A stretch of 64,000 bases of DNA from the NCBI GenBank assembly GCA_028275705.1, contig JAPWUD010000002.1, positions 1-64,000 on the forward strand, written 5' to 3'. Every line of letters begins with the position of its first letter. The stretch's first letter is position 1. A program made the position numbers and the translations under genes. The notes beneath the pieces were generated by a model. That model had not been told where the DNA came from and ran no database searches. It saw only the letters and a program-made list of their open reading frames with translations. This DNA is from Desulfurococcaceae archaeon (GTDB taxonomy: Archaea > Thermoproteota > Thermoprotei_A > Sulfolobales > Desulfurococcaceae). Positions 38,502-48,032 of the stretch are shown here, in pieces.

Positions 38502-39785
38502 TTGAGTGGAGGTAGGTCTAGTAGAATTGAGGGTTTCTACAAACTACCATACGAGGAGAGAGTAAAAATTGTTAAGGAGTGGGCTGGTTTAACAAGCGAG
38601 GATGTAAACGCACTGACAAACTTTGGTAATTTACCAAGGGATATTGGAGAGAGAATGATTGAGAACGTTATTGGTGCTATGTCGTATCCATTCGCAGTAG
38701 CGGTGAACTTCTTGATTAATGGTAGAGACTACTTGGTTCCAATGGTTATTGAGGAGGCGAGTGTTGTAGCAGCTGCAAGTAATGCAGCGCGGATGCTTAG
38801 ACATGGAAAGGGCATAGTTGCTGAGGCTGGGCCACAGGAGATGATTGGCCAAATACACATAGTTAATACAATGGCTCCACACGCTAAAGCCGCTAGAATC
38901 ATTGAGCACAAGCAGGAATTACTGGAATACGCGGCGCAACAGGACCCAATACTAGTCAAGAGTGGTGGTGGTCCAAGAGACATTGAGGTTAGAGTAGTTG
39001 ATACGAGGAAGGGGCCTGTCATAGTAGTGCACCTAATTGTGGATGTAAGAGATGCTATGGGTGCAAACGCTGTTAACACCATGGCTGAGGCAATTGCACC
39101 ACTACTCGAGAAAATAACGGGTGGGCAGGCGAGGCTGAGGATAATATCAAACTATGCAACTAGGAGAGTAGTCAAGGCATGGGCAAGGACCCCGGCTGAA
39201 AATGTTGGTGGATTAGAAGTAGCGAAGAGAATAGAAGAGGCGAGTATAATAGCTGAGGCCGATCCATACAGGGCTGTTACACACAATAAGGGAATTATGA
39301 ATGGAATAATAGCAGTTGCACTCGCCACGGCACAAGACCACAGAGCTATTGAGGCTGGAGCACACGCCTACGCTGCTAGATCAGGAGTCTACAAGCCACT
39401 TAGCACATGGGAGGTTGATGAAGAGGGTTTTCTAAATGGATACCTAGAACTACCACTACAAGTAGGGGTTATAGGTGGCGCTACAAAAGTGCATCCAATC
39501 GCGAGAATAGCCCTCAAGATCCTAGGGGTTTCATCAGCCAAGGAATTATCTGAAGTCATGGCTGCTGTTGGATTAGCGCAAAACCTAGCTGCGATTAGAG
39601 CATTGGTAACTGAGGGTATTCAAAAGGGTCATATGCGGCTTCACGCGAGGAATCTCGCTGTAATGGCTGGTGCTACTGGGGATTTAATAGACAAGGTGGC
39701 GGAGAGAATGGTTAAAGATGGTAGGATTAGGTTCGACTACGCGAAGGAGCTTGTTGAGAGGGCTTTGAGGGGGGAGCAGATCTAG
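38502..39785 (+). CDS. hmgA: HMG-CoA reductase, class II
   Basis: The 427-residue enzyme reduces HMG-CoA to mevalonate for isoprenoid lipid synthesis. ENVIG near residue 48, EEASVVAAASNAARM near 86 (catalytic Glu), DAMGANAVNTMAEAI near 187, NKGIMNG near 265 (catalytic Lys) and GHMRLHARNLA near 380 (catalytic His) are in order. DAMGANxxNT and the short length mark class II, the type known from Pseudomonas and a few archaea, instead of the class I enzyme of most archaea. Start TTG follows GGTGGTG. It diverges from hypA. Confidence 0.92.
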   Translation: MSGGRSSRIEGFYKLPYEERVKIVKEWAGLTSEDVNALTNFGNLPRDIGERMIENVIGAMSYPFAVAVNFLINGRDYLVPMVIEEASVVAAASNAARMLRHGKGIVAEAGPQEMIGQIHIVNTMAPHAKAARIIEHKQELLEYAAQQDPILVKSGGGPRDIEVRVVDTRKGPVIVVHLIVDVRDAMGANAVNTMAEAIAPLLEKITGGQARLRIISNYATRRVVKAWARTPAENVGGLEVAKRIEEASIIAEADPYRAVTHNKGIMNGIIAVALATAQDHRAIEAGAHAYAARSGVYKPLSTWEVDEEGFLNGYLELPLQVGVIGGATKVHPIARIALKILGVSSAKELSEVMAAVGLAQNLAAIRALVTEGIQKGHMRLHARNLAVMAGATGDLIDKVAERMVKDGRIRFDYAKELVERALRGEQI

Positions 39786-39796
39786 TATATCCACAG

Positions 39797-41065
39797 TTGG
39801 AGCTCAGTATGCTCAGTGGCTTCAAGAAGCAATTGGGGGTATTGAGAGATAGCTTTAGAGAACTAAGAGAGGTATTCAAAGGAAATGTTGGAGTAATGGC
39901 TTTATCATGGTTTTTGTTTTCCCTTACAGGCTCTTTGATAAATCCCTTCTTCGCTAAGTATGCTAAAGACCTTGGCGCTGGAGATTATGAGATCGCGTTA
40001 ATGAGGAGCCTCGGATCTCTCGCCCTAGCACTATCCATAATACCAGGCGGACTACTAACAGACTACCTTGGGAGAGTGAGGATTATAATTATTGGTACGG
40101 GTATGGTTACAGCAGCGCAATTCCTATATGCTACCTCACCTGATTGGAGGTGGCTTACAATAGTATATGTATTTGACAGTGCATCTCACTTTTATCAACC
40201 AGCATTGACAGCTATAGTAATGGATTCTCTAAGTAGGGGGAGGGAGTTCAAGGGGTTCTTAGCGTTAAATATTGCCACATCCATGCCTGGATTATTCATG
40301 CCTATTATTGGGGGTTTCTTATATGAATTCATAGGGTCTATGGGTATTAGATATGGTTTCCTAGTACAGGGCTTGGTCTCCCTAGTAGTCTTAGTTCTAA
40401 GAGTGAAGTCTCTTAGAGAAACGTTTAAACCAAGAGATAGAGACTTCTCGGGGTTAATATTTGAGCTCGCAGGATATAGAGGGGTATTATCAAAAGCTCT
40501 GAAACTATATGTATATACATCTATTCTCTGGCAGGTTTCAATGGGTGTTGTAAATACCTACATGGCACTCTACGTTATAGATGTCCTCGGGTTAAAGCCC
40601 CACTACTGGGGCTTGATCTCATCCATATCGACACTTGGGTCTATAGCGTCTTCACTACTTTTAATCGGTAGTAAAATTAGCATTGAGAAGTACACTCTAG
40701 CATCCACCCTTATATTGTCAACTTGCTTATTCCTATACGCAGTACCCTCATATATACAGAGTATTCTTGCCTCATTAACCACATTGTTAATTACGTCGGT
40801 AGTTTCAAGTATATTCTCAAATATCCTTAGCTCTAGTCTATCGGCAATTCTAACAAGGATACTTCCAATTGAGTTAAGGGGTAGGGCAGTGGGTATACAA
40901 AGACTCCTAGATAACCTAGGTGCATCCGTGAGCTCTCAAATCGCTGCTCTACTATATACTAGCCTTGGCCCGGCGAGGTCTCTCATAGCGTCGGGGTTTA
41001 TAGGTCTTGGTAGTAGTCTATACTTATACACTATACTCTCACGTAGATCAATAGTAAGCTCGTAG
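39797..41065 (+). CDS. MFS transporter
   Basis: A 422-residue permease with about twelve hydrophobic segments. After TM2 the loop GGLLTDYLGRVRIIIIG near residue 75 is the MFS motif A. A similar loop RILPIELRGRAVGIQRLLDN near 360 precedes the last helices. The gene starts 11 bp after the HMG-CoA reductase stop on the same strand and may be co-transcribed. Its 3' end overlaps the convergent aglH gene by 35 bp. Substrate unknown. Confidence 0.85.
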   Translation: MELSMLSGFKKQLGVLRDSFRELREVFKGNVGVMALSWFLFSLTGSLINPFFAKYAKDLGAGDYEIALMRSLGSLALALSIIPGGLLTDYLGRVRIIIIGTGMVTAAQFLYATSPDWRWLTIVYVFDSASHFYQPALTAIVMDSLSRGREFKGFLALNIATSMPGLFMPIIGGFLYEFIGSMGIRYGFLVQGLVSLVVLVLRVKSLRETFKPRDRDFSGLIFELAGYRGVLSKALKLYVYTSILWQVSMGVVNTYMALYVIDVLGLKPHYWGLISSISTLGSIASSLLLIGSKISIEKYTLASTLILSTCLFLYAVPSYIQSILASLTTLLITSVVSSIFSNILSSSLSAILTRILPIELRGRAVGIQRLLDNLGASVSSQIAALLYTSLGPARSLIASGFIGLGSSLYLYTILSRRSIVSS

Positions 41066-42059
41066 TTGAAACAATCAACTGGAGTAGTGTAATGAATAAA
41101 ACCACGTCTTTCTCAAAGCACTTACCCCTCAGCCTACTTACAGCCTTGATCGCGACGTGGGTGATACTGTAGGACTTATCATATGGAGGTAGCAAGGATC
41201 CATCCGGTTGAACTCTCCCAAAGTTCTCCTTGTAGACGCCATTCATTAATCCCCTCATGAATAGTGCTAATTCAATAAAGTATAGTGTGAATGATGATAC
41301 TGCATACTTCTCGAAGTTCCAGTATATAGCTAGTGAAGCATATAACGCGCCAAATCCATATGTAAATGAATTCCCTGGAAAGCACTTTGCCGGGTACTTA
41401 TTGTATAGTAGGAATATCGATATAGACGCTATAACTGGTGCTATTACATATAGTGCATCAATTCTATTAGTGGCGACAACGAGAATGACTGTAGTTGATA
41501 GTATAATCAAAGCCTGAGTAGCCTCTAAGCCATTATAACCAGCAATCATGTTGAATGCATTTGCAGCCCCTAAGACACCAATTGGAACAACTAGGAGAGG
41601 GTATAGTAAACCAAGCTCTAGTGTTCCAATGATTGGTAGTTCAATGACACTAGTACCGGCTTTAACAACCATTAATGGAAGAGCAACAGGGATTGTGAGA
41701 AACACTCTTTTCAGCGGGGTAATACCCTTCTTCCAGCCAAGGAGATCGTCGAAGAAGCCGAGTAGTCCCGCTAATAGTAGCGTAGTTGTTATGGATAGTA
41801 ATGGAATAACATCTAATCTAGCATCTCCATACCTCTCTATAGCTATATACACCATTATGCCGAAAACCGTTGAGAGAATAACCCATAGTCCACCAGCCTC
41901 AGCTACGTAGACCTCTCCCGGTTTATTCATGTCTCGACCAGTGAATCCAAGTCTATGAGCAGTCTTCAGCCACCAATCCATGAGTACCTTTGTTGAAACC
42001 GCGGAGACCAATATGGGCATCAATAAGTCAATCAATACTACTCCACCTGCTCCCTCCAC
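41031..42059 (-). CDS. aglH: UDP-GlcNAc:dolichyl-phosphate GlcNAc-1-P transferase (AglH-like)
   Basis: The 342-residue polytopic protein belongs to the MraY/WecA/Alg7 family. The signature pieces are GFFDDLLGWKKG near residue 113 (catalytic Asp pair), NAFNMIAGYNGLE near 168 and the late cytoplasmic HVAIKAVSRLRGK loop. It would attach GlcNAc-1-P to dolichyl phosphate, the first step of N-glycan lipid carrier assembly in crenarchaea. About ten membrane helices are visible. It starts inside the end of the XPF gene (22 bp overlap), so the two form an operon. Confidence 0.88.
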   Translation of the reverse strand: MEGAGGVVLIDLLMPILVSAVSTKVLMDWWLKTAHRLGFTGRDMNKPGEVYVAEAGGLWVILSTVFGIMVYIAIERYGDARLDVIPLLSITTTLLLAGLLGFFDDLLGWKKGITPLKRVFLTIPVALPLMVVKAGTSVIELPIIGTLELGLLYPLLVVPIGVLGAANAFNMIAGYNGLEATQALIILSTTVILVVATNRIDALYVIAPVIASISIFLLYNKYPAKCFPGNSFTYGFGALYASLAIYWNFEKYAVSSFTLYFIELALFMRGLMNGVYKENFGRVQPDGSLLPPYDKSYSITHVAIKAVSRLRGKCFEKDVVLFITLLQLIVSTTSLLLIYVRV

Positions 42060-42754
42060 TCAGTGTTGAATAATGCATAGATCTCCTGAGCCCTCTTCTC
42101 TCCAACGCCCTCGACACTCATTAATTCATATATAGATGCGTTAGCAATACTTCTAAGAGTCTTAAACCTCTGTAGAAGCCTACGAGCTATTGTAGGCCCC
42201 ACTAAACCCTCAGCTACGTATAAAATCCTCTCCTCAATACTCATAGGCTTCCTCTCAACTCTCATCCTCACAACTCTCTTCTCCTCTGTTTTACCTAGAC
42301 TCTTAGATTTAGCCACTATCCACGCTATAGTGGCTTCTTTACTCGGAGTGAATAAAACGGGGATTTCGAGCTCTAGGATTATAGTATCTAGAACTCTGAG
42401 AATGCTCTGTATTTTCCAATCTCTATATACTTCGAGGTCTTCGAGAGAGCCCTCTATGAGGATCAATGGTTTGTGTCCATCAACTCTTGCAGCTTCCTTC
42501 AATAACCTAGACTGCTCCCAGACTCTATTGTCTCTAATACTATTCGCGAAGTCGTCAACGCTCTTCCTCTCAACTAGGATTGATTGCTTACTTGGGGGAG
42601 CTAGTAGTAGGAAGTCTCCTGCTTGTAGTGCTTGTACAGCTACTCTAAGGCCTTCCCTTGTTAGCATAGACTTGAACTCTGGGTGTTTTGCATCCTCTCT
42701 ACTATCAATAATGACGTCTACTGGGACAAGTAGTTTAATAGACAATGAAGCCAC
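42038..42754 (-). CDS. xpf: XPF/Mus81-type structure-specific endonuclease (crenarchaeal short form)
   Basis: The 238-residue protein has the ERCC4 nuclease core, with IIDSRED near residue 15 and VERKSVDDFANSI near 61 (the E-R-K-x-x-x-D motif). A tandem helix-hairpin-helix follows: EGLVGPTIARRLLQRFKTL near 178 and MSVEGVGEKRAQEIYALF near 210. It lacks the helicase domain of euryarchaeal Hef. Crenarchaeal XPF acts with PCNA on flaps and nicked duplexes, usually through a C-terminal PIP box; no clear PIP box is visible in the short tail here. Confidence 0.92.
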   Translation of the reverse strand: MASLSIKLLVPVDVIIDSREDAKHPEFKSMLTREGLRVAVQALQAGDFLLLAPPSKQSILVERKSVDDFANSIRDNRVWEQSRLLKEAARVDGHKPLILIEGSLEDLEVYRDWKIQSILRVLDTIILELEIPVLFTPSKEATIAWIVAKSKSLGKTEEKRVVRMRVERKPMSIEERILYVAEGLVGPTIARRLLQRFKTLRSIANASIYELMSVEGVGEKRAQEIYALFNTEWREQVE

Positions 42755-42776
42755 CGTTAATTACTCAGTGTTATTA

Positions 42777-44096
42777 TTATGGTTGTGGTTTAAAAGACAC
42801 ATATCTCCAATGCATCAACAGCAGCAATATTACTAGTAGTATTATAAATCCCAAGGCAACCATTAAAGTTGTTGGAAACTTGAATTTTGGAAGTCGAGTG
42901 GTTAGTGTTGGCGTGTTAGTCGTGTACTCTGGCGGAGTATTGGTGGTGGGTGTCTCGACTGGTTGTGGTGTTCTAGTCTCTATTGGTGTTGTCGTCGTCG
43001 TGGTGGTGATATATCCTGCCTTTGAGTAGAGGAATGAAAGTGCTTTCTCCAATAATTCCTCTCCACTAAATAATGACTTATACTCCTCCTCGTTGAATAC
43101 CGCGAATACCTGTGTGGCATTTAGTTTTCTATGGAGCTCTAAAAACTCCTCAACTTCTTCGCGTGGTACTTCAATTATGGTAGTGTATGATTCAAAGATA
43201 AATGGGTATACAAGCATTGATCCCGCTAGGAAGTCTGTGGATAGCCAGCCATATCCGGGTATGTAGGCGTATAGGAATGCGTGGGGTCCGTTGTTTAAGA
43301 ATGTATATTTGGCTTTTTCAATGGGGATTGTTATGTTGAGTCCCTTTACGTATAGGTAGCCAGAGGCCTGTACAGCTGGTATATTGTAGTGGTATAGCAT
43401 ACTTGCAAGTACTCTCGTTAAGTCATCGCAATCACCTCTCCTAGAATCAACAACCTCATCAATACTCCTAGGTGTAGCAGATGGATCGTAGGTAAAGTAG
43501 ACTCCATACACAAAGTATGCGCTTGTAGAGACTAATCCTAGTGTGCTTAAATCGCTCGTGCTCAAGCCGTAATGACTCCTCAACCAATCCTCATATGCAG
43601 GTATAACTACTTCTTTAACTTTCCTATTCCCCTGCCCAATGTAGTCACGCTTGATCTCCTCGGGTATGGAGTTGTTGCCAAATGGATTAATCCTTGGGTC
43701 AATTAATCCAGATCTTAGGGTATTAAGGGCATCATCCATAGATCTACCGCAAACTTCAACTCTTACAATGAAGAAACCAGTGTAGCTAGAGCCCTCAGAG
43801 ACATTGAAATAATAATAGTTGGTAGAAGAGTTAAAGTCCAAGTTATATGCAAGAATAGGTGTAACGGTTTGATTAAAACCACCAATCAAGGAAATATTCT
43901 GCGGAGTCTCCAATACAAGTGTATCATTAACACCCGACTCATAGACAACAATACCGTTGAAAAAGTAGAATACACTACACTCAAAACCACTAAAAGACTC
44001 TTCATTGACAATGGGGGTGAAGAACTCAACGATCATAACCATTAATAATACCAAGCAATGAAGCCTCGGCACAAACAAAACACCCTCATATACCAA
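42777..44096 (-). CDS. extracytoplasmic transglutaminase-like protein, C-terminally anchored
   Basis: The 439-residue protein has an N-terminal hydrophobic segment (about residues 12-28), an Asn-rich outer domain with many N-x-S/T sites, and a transglutaminase-like core. The core has the Cys in SRRGDCDDLTRVLASML near residue 223, the His in GPHAFLYAYIPGYGW near 270 and the Asp in LSTDFLAGS near 287. A Thr/Pro-rich stalk (about 375-410) and a C-terminal membrane helix (LMVALGFIILLVILLLLMHW) follow. This is the plan of archaeal cell-surface transglutaminase/protease-fold proteins. It lies next to the trailing end of the CRISPR array but is not a known cas gene. Confidence 0.8.
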   Translation of the reverse strand: MVYEGVLFVPRLHCLVLLMVMIVEFFTPIVNEESFSGFECSVFYFFNGIVVYESGVNDTLVLETPQNISLIGGFNQTVTPILAYNLDFNSSTNYYYFNVSEGSSYTGFFIVRVEVCGRSMDDALNTLRSGLIDPRINPFGNNSIPEEIKRDYIGQGNRKVKEVVIPAYEDWLRSHYGLSTSDLSTLGLVSTSAYFVYGVYFTYDPSATPRSIDEVVDSRRGDCDDLTRVLASMLYHYNIPAVQASGYLYVKGLNITIPIEKAKYTFLNNGPHAFLYAYIPGYGWLSTDFLAGSMLVYPFIFESYTTIIEVPREEVEEFLELHRKLNATQVFAVFNEEEYKSLFSGEELLEKALSFLYSKAGYITTTTTTTPIETRTPQPVETPTTNTPPEYTTNTPTLTTRLPKFKFPTTLMVALGFIILLVILLLLMHWRYVSFKPQP

Positions 44097-44120
44097 GTAT
44101 CCCCAATATCCACTAATTAA

Positions 44121-44670
44121 CTTTCAATTCTTTGTATTGTATTCTTGATACAGCTAAAGCCGGAACACGTGGTGCCACGTGAGATAGACTTTCAATTCTT
44201 TGTATTGTATTCCTCCGTTTACTTCATGGAGCTATCTGCAAACAAGCCAATACTTTCAATTCTTTGTATTGTATTCGATTTATACCGATAAAGTACTCCT
44301 TCTACAACTGCCCGTATCTTTCAATTCTTTGTATTGTATTCTGGAACAACATAGCGTATCCAATCGTATCATACACTATTGATGTGCTTTCAATTCTTTG
44401 TATTGTATTCAGGAGAAGGGGAGAATGCCCGGTTACTATGCTTATATCTACTCTTTCAATTCTTTGTATTGTATTCCGGGTGAGAAGTAAATGGCAGCTG
44501 CAACCCCAACCACTGAAGCTTTCAATTCTTTGTATTGTATTCCCTTGGTTTTAGGCGTGGGAGGTGTAAAAAACAAACCAGTACTTTCAATTCTTTGTAT
44601 TGTATTCAATCATATCAGCTGTAATACTAGCATACATAGCTTTAAACTTTCAATTCTTTGTATTGTATTC
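44121..44670 (-). CRISPR. CRISPR array, nine 24-bp repeats and eight spacers
   Basis: Nine identical 24-bp repeats (plus strand begins CTTTCAATTC and ends TTGTATTC) start at 44121, 44189, 44253, 44318, 44387, 44453, 44519, 44584 and 44647. The spacers are 44, 40, 41, 45, 42, 42, 41 and 39 bp. On the minus strand the repeat ends in ATTGAAAG, the usual crenarchaeal 8-nt crRNA handle, so transcription should run on the minus strand from the leader at the right. The repeat size and handle resemble Sulfolobus/Desulfurococcales type I-A or III systems. No cas gene is present in the window. Confidence 0.97.
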
Positions 44671-45018
44671 TAAGCTTGATCCTTGACGTGAGTTTCTTAA
44701 TATTGGATTCATGTCTCTATTAGTGTGGATGGGTTTATAAGCTTTACTCATGGTGATCATGGGGGTCTGATCAAAAGAGATCATGGATATAGATCATATA
44801 GAATCCCTGGCTTTCAGGGATGATCTCTCTTGTCTCTGTGCTGTATTTTCTTATTTTGTTTATGTGTTGGTGGTTTTGTACTGTTCTCTTCTATTCTGGG
44901 TGATTGCATGGATTCCTTGATCTTCCCTTGTTTTTAGGGAATTTTGTATTACTGTTCTGTAGTTAAGGGATTTGTATACGTTATTGAACTATTTGAACTA
45001 GATTCTCTGCAGACTCCT
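44671..45018 (-). promoter_or_regulatory. CRISPR leader and upstream gap
   Basis: The first 75 bp next to the array (44671-44745) is the leader core, ending at a TATA-like element (GCTTATAAACCC on the minus strand, 44731-44742). It is duplicated at 53242-53316. Beyond it, 44750-44800 has four GATCA(T) motifs in about 50 bp, possible binding sites for a regulator of adaptation or transcription. A hairpin ATCCCTG/CAGGGAT follows near 44803-44821. The rest up to the trm5 stop is T-rich on the plus strand, with no gene. Confidence 0.75.
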
Positions 45019-45882
45019 CTACTTATTAATAATAGAGACATCTCCTACTACTTGGTGTGTTCTCGGACCGATGTTTCTTATTTTCCTTATATTTTCAACG
45101 CTGTACTTGGCGCCTAATTCGCGTAGTTTGTCCTCTATTATACTCTTTGCTTTAATTCTCCAGTGTTCGTTTTTCCCTGTGTATACGTGTAGGTATATGT
45201 GTATCCACCTTCTGGTATCTCTCAGGGCTTTCAACGCGTATGGTAGGTACTCTAGTGCTAGCTCTGGGTATGGCATGAGGACTCGGTCTGCTACCCCTAC
45301 GAGTTTCTCCTCTATTACTCGCTTTGCATCTCCCAGTATTGGCTCTACTACCCCCTTTACTTTATTCAACTCTATGTTTTCAACCATGTAGTTGTATGCG
45401 TGTGGATTAATATCTATACTGTAGACCAGCCTTGGCTTAGAGTACTTAGCTATTATTATACTGAACAACCCAGCTCCAGCAAACATGTTTACAACTACCT
45501 CCCCCGGCTTAACAAGCCTCGCAACTCTAATGTGCTCGTAGTTTAGTGAGGGGGATACATAGACTTTATTAATATCCACCCTGAATAGACAACCATGCTC
45601 GCGGTAAATAGTTTCACTCCTCTCCTCTCCAGCAAGCCATACATGCCTCCTAAGTCTATACTCTCCTAATACCCCGGGTATTGCAGCCCAAACACTCTTA
45701 ACATATGGTAGCCTCCTAATCAACTCCTCTGCGAGGGGTTTGAGATCTCGTGGATCCATGCCGAGAGGTGTTCTAATAAGGGCAATATCCCCAATAAACT
45801 CCACTCTCCTCCAAAGCCTCGATGCATAATCCTCCCCAAGCACCTCTCTGGCAATTCTCTTCAATAAATCTCCACGCGTCAA
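45019..45882 (-). CDS. trm5: Trm5/TYW2-family tRNA (guanine-37) methyltransferase
   Basis: A 287-residue protein of the Trm5 family, which methylates N1 of G37 or modifies the wybutosine precursor. The class I SAM site is VVVNMFAGAGLFSIIIAKY near residue 125, with YSIDINPHAYNYMVENIELN as motif II and ILGDAKRV then DRVLMPYPELALEYLPYA as the catalytic-region motif (usually N-L-P). The N-terminal RLRRHVWLAGE region is the partial D2/D3 domain. It lacks the full N-terminal D1 domain of longer Trm5b, suggesting the Trm5a or TYW2 branch. Next to nth with a 3-bp gap. Confidence 0.85.
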   Translation of the reverse strand: MTRGDLLKRIAREVLGEDYASRLWRRVEFIGDIALIRTPLGMDPRDLKPLAEELIRRLPYVKSVWAAIPGVLGEYRLRRHVWLAGEERSETIYREHGCLFRVDINKVYVSPSLNYEHIRVARLVKPGEVVVNMFAGAGLFSIIIAKYSKPRLVYSIDINPHAYNYMVENIELNKVKGVVEPILGDAKRVIEEKLVGVADRVLMPYPELALEYLPYALKALRDTRRWIHIYLHVYTGKNEHWRIKAKSIIEDKLRELGAKYSVENIRKIRNIGPRTHQVVGDVSIINK

Positions 45883-45885
45883 ACC

Positions 45886-46557
45886 CTAAGAACCCCTATA
45901 ATACCTACAATAATCCCTCACAACGCAAACACTACACAACGGCTCCCTAGCTCTACAAGTCTCTCTACCATGCGTTATTAAAAGCAAGTGGAGTGGGAGG
46001 TACAAGTCAATAGGTGTATTACTCATCCAGAAACCCCTGATCTCCTCGTAGTCCCTCCTAGATGTAAAACCCATTCTCAGAGTAATTCTAGCTATGTGGG
46101 TGTCAACTGGAAATGTTGGCGCATTAAACCACATGAGTAATAATACATCAGCTGTTTTAGGCCCAATGCCAGGCAACTCCATTAAAAACCTACGTGCATC
46201 CTCAACACCATGCTCTCTAATAAACAACTCTACGCGTGATTCAATATCCCTCTCAATAAAGGCTCTTGCCAATTCAATTATTTTTAATGCTCTTTGATGC
46301 TGCATACCCGCCGGTTTAATTAAAGCAGAGATCTCCTGTATACTCAGCTTTAACACCCTAGTAGGCGTTAACTCGCCAATGGTCTCCACAAGTGCTCTAT
46401 AGGCTCTCCAGGCATTTTCATCGCTTGTATTTTGGCTTAGCAATACACCAACTGTGAATTCAAATAGTGTTAAACCACGAAGCCTCGGCGCAATGAAATC
46501 CTCTAGGTTTAATGCATACCTACTAGATAGCTTTTCATATATTAACTTACCAATCAA
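45886..46557 (-). CDS. nth: endonuclease III
   Basis: The 223-residue DNA glycosylase/AP lyase removes oxidised pyrimidines. The helix-hairpin-helix ELPGIGPKTADVLLL near residue 132 holds the catalytic Lys, and FPVDTHIARITLRMG near 155 holds the catalytic Asp. The iron-sulfur loop is C-x6-C-x2-C-x5-C (CRAREPLCSVCVVRDYC) near the C-terminus. All key residues are intact. Likely co-transcribed with trm5. Confidence 0.93.
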   Translation of the reverse strand: MIGKLIYEKLSSRYALNLEDFIAPRLRGLTLFEFTVGVLLSQNTSDENAWRAYRALVETIGELTPTRVLKLSIQEISALIKPAGMQHQRALKIIELARAFIERDIESRVELFIREHGVEDARRFLMELPGIGPKTADVLLLMWFNAPTFPVDTHIARITLRMGFTSRRDYEEIRGFWMSNTPIDLYLPLHLLLITHGRETCRAREPLCSVCVVRDYCRYYRGS

Positions 46558-46642
46558 TGCCTATAACAGCCCCCGTCAATTAAATATAAACACGTTCAAA
46601 GGGCTACATGTAAAAAGGGAGGTGAAGAGCTATTCCATGGAT

Positions 46643-47986
46643 TTATGGATAAGCCCTCTCCCTGAATCTAGGGAACGGGATCGTCTCTCTTATGTGGTCT
46701 AACCCAGTAATCCACATTACAACTCTCTCTATTCCAAGACCGAATCCACTGTGTGGTACTGAGCCATACTTCCTCAAGTCGAGGTACCACTTATACTCAT
46801 CGGGGTTTAAACCCTGCTCAACTAGCCTCTGGTATAGTGTATTGTAGTCATCTTCTCTCTCACCCCCACCAATTATCTCTCCATAACCCTCAGGCGCTAG
46901 TACATCGAATCCCAGTACAACCTCCGGTCTAGACCTATCTAGCTTCATGTAGAAGCTCTTAATGTTCCTGGGGAAGTGCGTTAAGTGTATGGGTGTGTCA
47001 AACTCCATTGTTAAGACTCTCTCCTCGTCTGCACCGAGATCGTCACCCCACTCTACATTTACTCCCTTCTTCTGGAGGATCTCTATTGCCTCATCATACT
47101 TAACTCTAGGGTATGGTGTGTTAAGTGCTTTCTTCAACTTCTCAATGTCCCTACCTAAGTCTATGAGCTCACTCCTCCTCTCCTCCAATACCCTCTCAAC
47201 AATGTATGATACAAGCCCCTCAGCATCCCTCATCATGTCATCCATGTGGTACCAAGCCGCTTCAGGCTCTAAATGCCAGTACTCTGCTAGATGCCTCCTA
47301 GTCCTAGACTTCTCAGCTCTAAAACTCGGTGTTAAACTAAACACTTTCTCTAGTACATATATTAATGCCTCTAAGTACAATTGAGCACTCTGACTTAGAT
47401 AAGCCTTTGAACCAAAGTAGTCTATTGGGAATAGTGTTGCACCACCCTCACAAGCACTCGCAGTTATTATTGGTGGAGTGACCTCCCAGTAGCCATGGTT
47501 AATGAAGTACTCCCTCCCCGCTTTTAGAACAGTGTGCTTGATCTTGAAGATCTTAGAGTACTTGGGGCTCCTAATCCACAAGTGTCTATTGTCAAGGAGG
47601 TAGTCAATACCCTCACCACCCTTAATCGGGAAGTCTCTACTATACCCAATAATACTGAAGCTATCAGCTTCAACCTCGAACCCGCCAGGAGCCCTCTCAG
47701 ACTTCCTAACAACACCGCAGACTACTACACTAGCCTCTAGGCCAATGTCCTTTAACTCATCAACAAGGGGATCTCCAAGCCTTGAGGCATCTACAACTAC
47801 TTGTATGACACCACTAGAATCCCTAACTCTAATAAAGGCCTTCCTACCAACAACACTCCTCCTATAAATCCAACCCCTAATACAAACCCTCTCGCCGACT
47901 TTCTCTTCACTAAATAATTCTTCGATTCGACTATACTCCAATGACTTACACACCCATGTACTTCTATAGAATAATGAAAAATCCAA
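46643..47986 (-). CDS. asnS: asparaginyl-tRNA synthetase
   Basis: The 447-residue class IIb synthetase has an OB-fold anticodon-binding domain (about residues 28-115, beginning GERVCIRGWIYRRSVVG). The catalytic core has motif 2 PSFRAEKSRTRRHLAEYWHLEPE near 225 and motif 3 GFGLGIERVVMWI near 425. The A-E-Y-W-H-L-E-P-E form points to AsnRS instead of AspRS, which has E-F-x-x-x-D. Some archaea lack AsnRS and use the amidotransferase route, so its presence is informative. The likely start may be a GTG about 12 codons into the track ORF. Confidence 0.85.
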   Translation of the reverse strand: MDFSLFYRSTWVCKSLEYSRIEELFSEEKVGERVCIRGWIYRRSVVGRKAFIRVRDSSGVIQVVVDASRLGDPLVDELKDIGLEASVVVCGVVRKSERAPGGFEVEADSFSIIGYSRDFPIKGGEGIDYLLDNRHLWIRSPKYSKIFKIKHTVLKAGREYFINHGYWEVTPPIITASACEGGATLFPIDYFGSKAYLSQSAQLYLEALIYVLEKVFSLTPSFRAEKSRTRRHLAEYWHLEPEAAWYHMDDMMRDAEGLVSYIVERVLEERRSELIDLGRDIEKLKKALNTPYPRVKYDEAIEILQKKGVNVEWGDDLGADEERVLTMEFDTPIHLTHFPRNIKSFYMKLDRSRPEVVLGFDVLAPEGYGEIIGGGEREDDYNTLYQRLVEQGLNPDEYKWYLDLRKYGSVPHSGFGLGIERVVMWITGLDHIRETIPFPRFRERAYP

Positions 47987-48032
47987 GTTATTAAGGATTA
48001 ACGGTAATTTCTAACACTATACAATTATTTCA

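Noticed and set aside
44121-44670. Spacers matching sequence elsewhere in the window
   Set aside because: No spacer match was noticed by eye; only the leader-repeat copy at 53.3 kb relates to the array.
44264-44673. Plus-strand ORFs with repeated LSILCIVF across the array
   Set aside because: They are translations of the CRISPR repeat and spacers.
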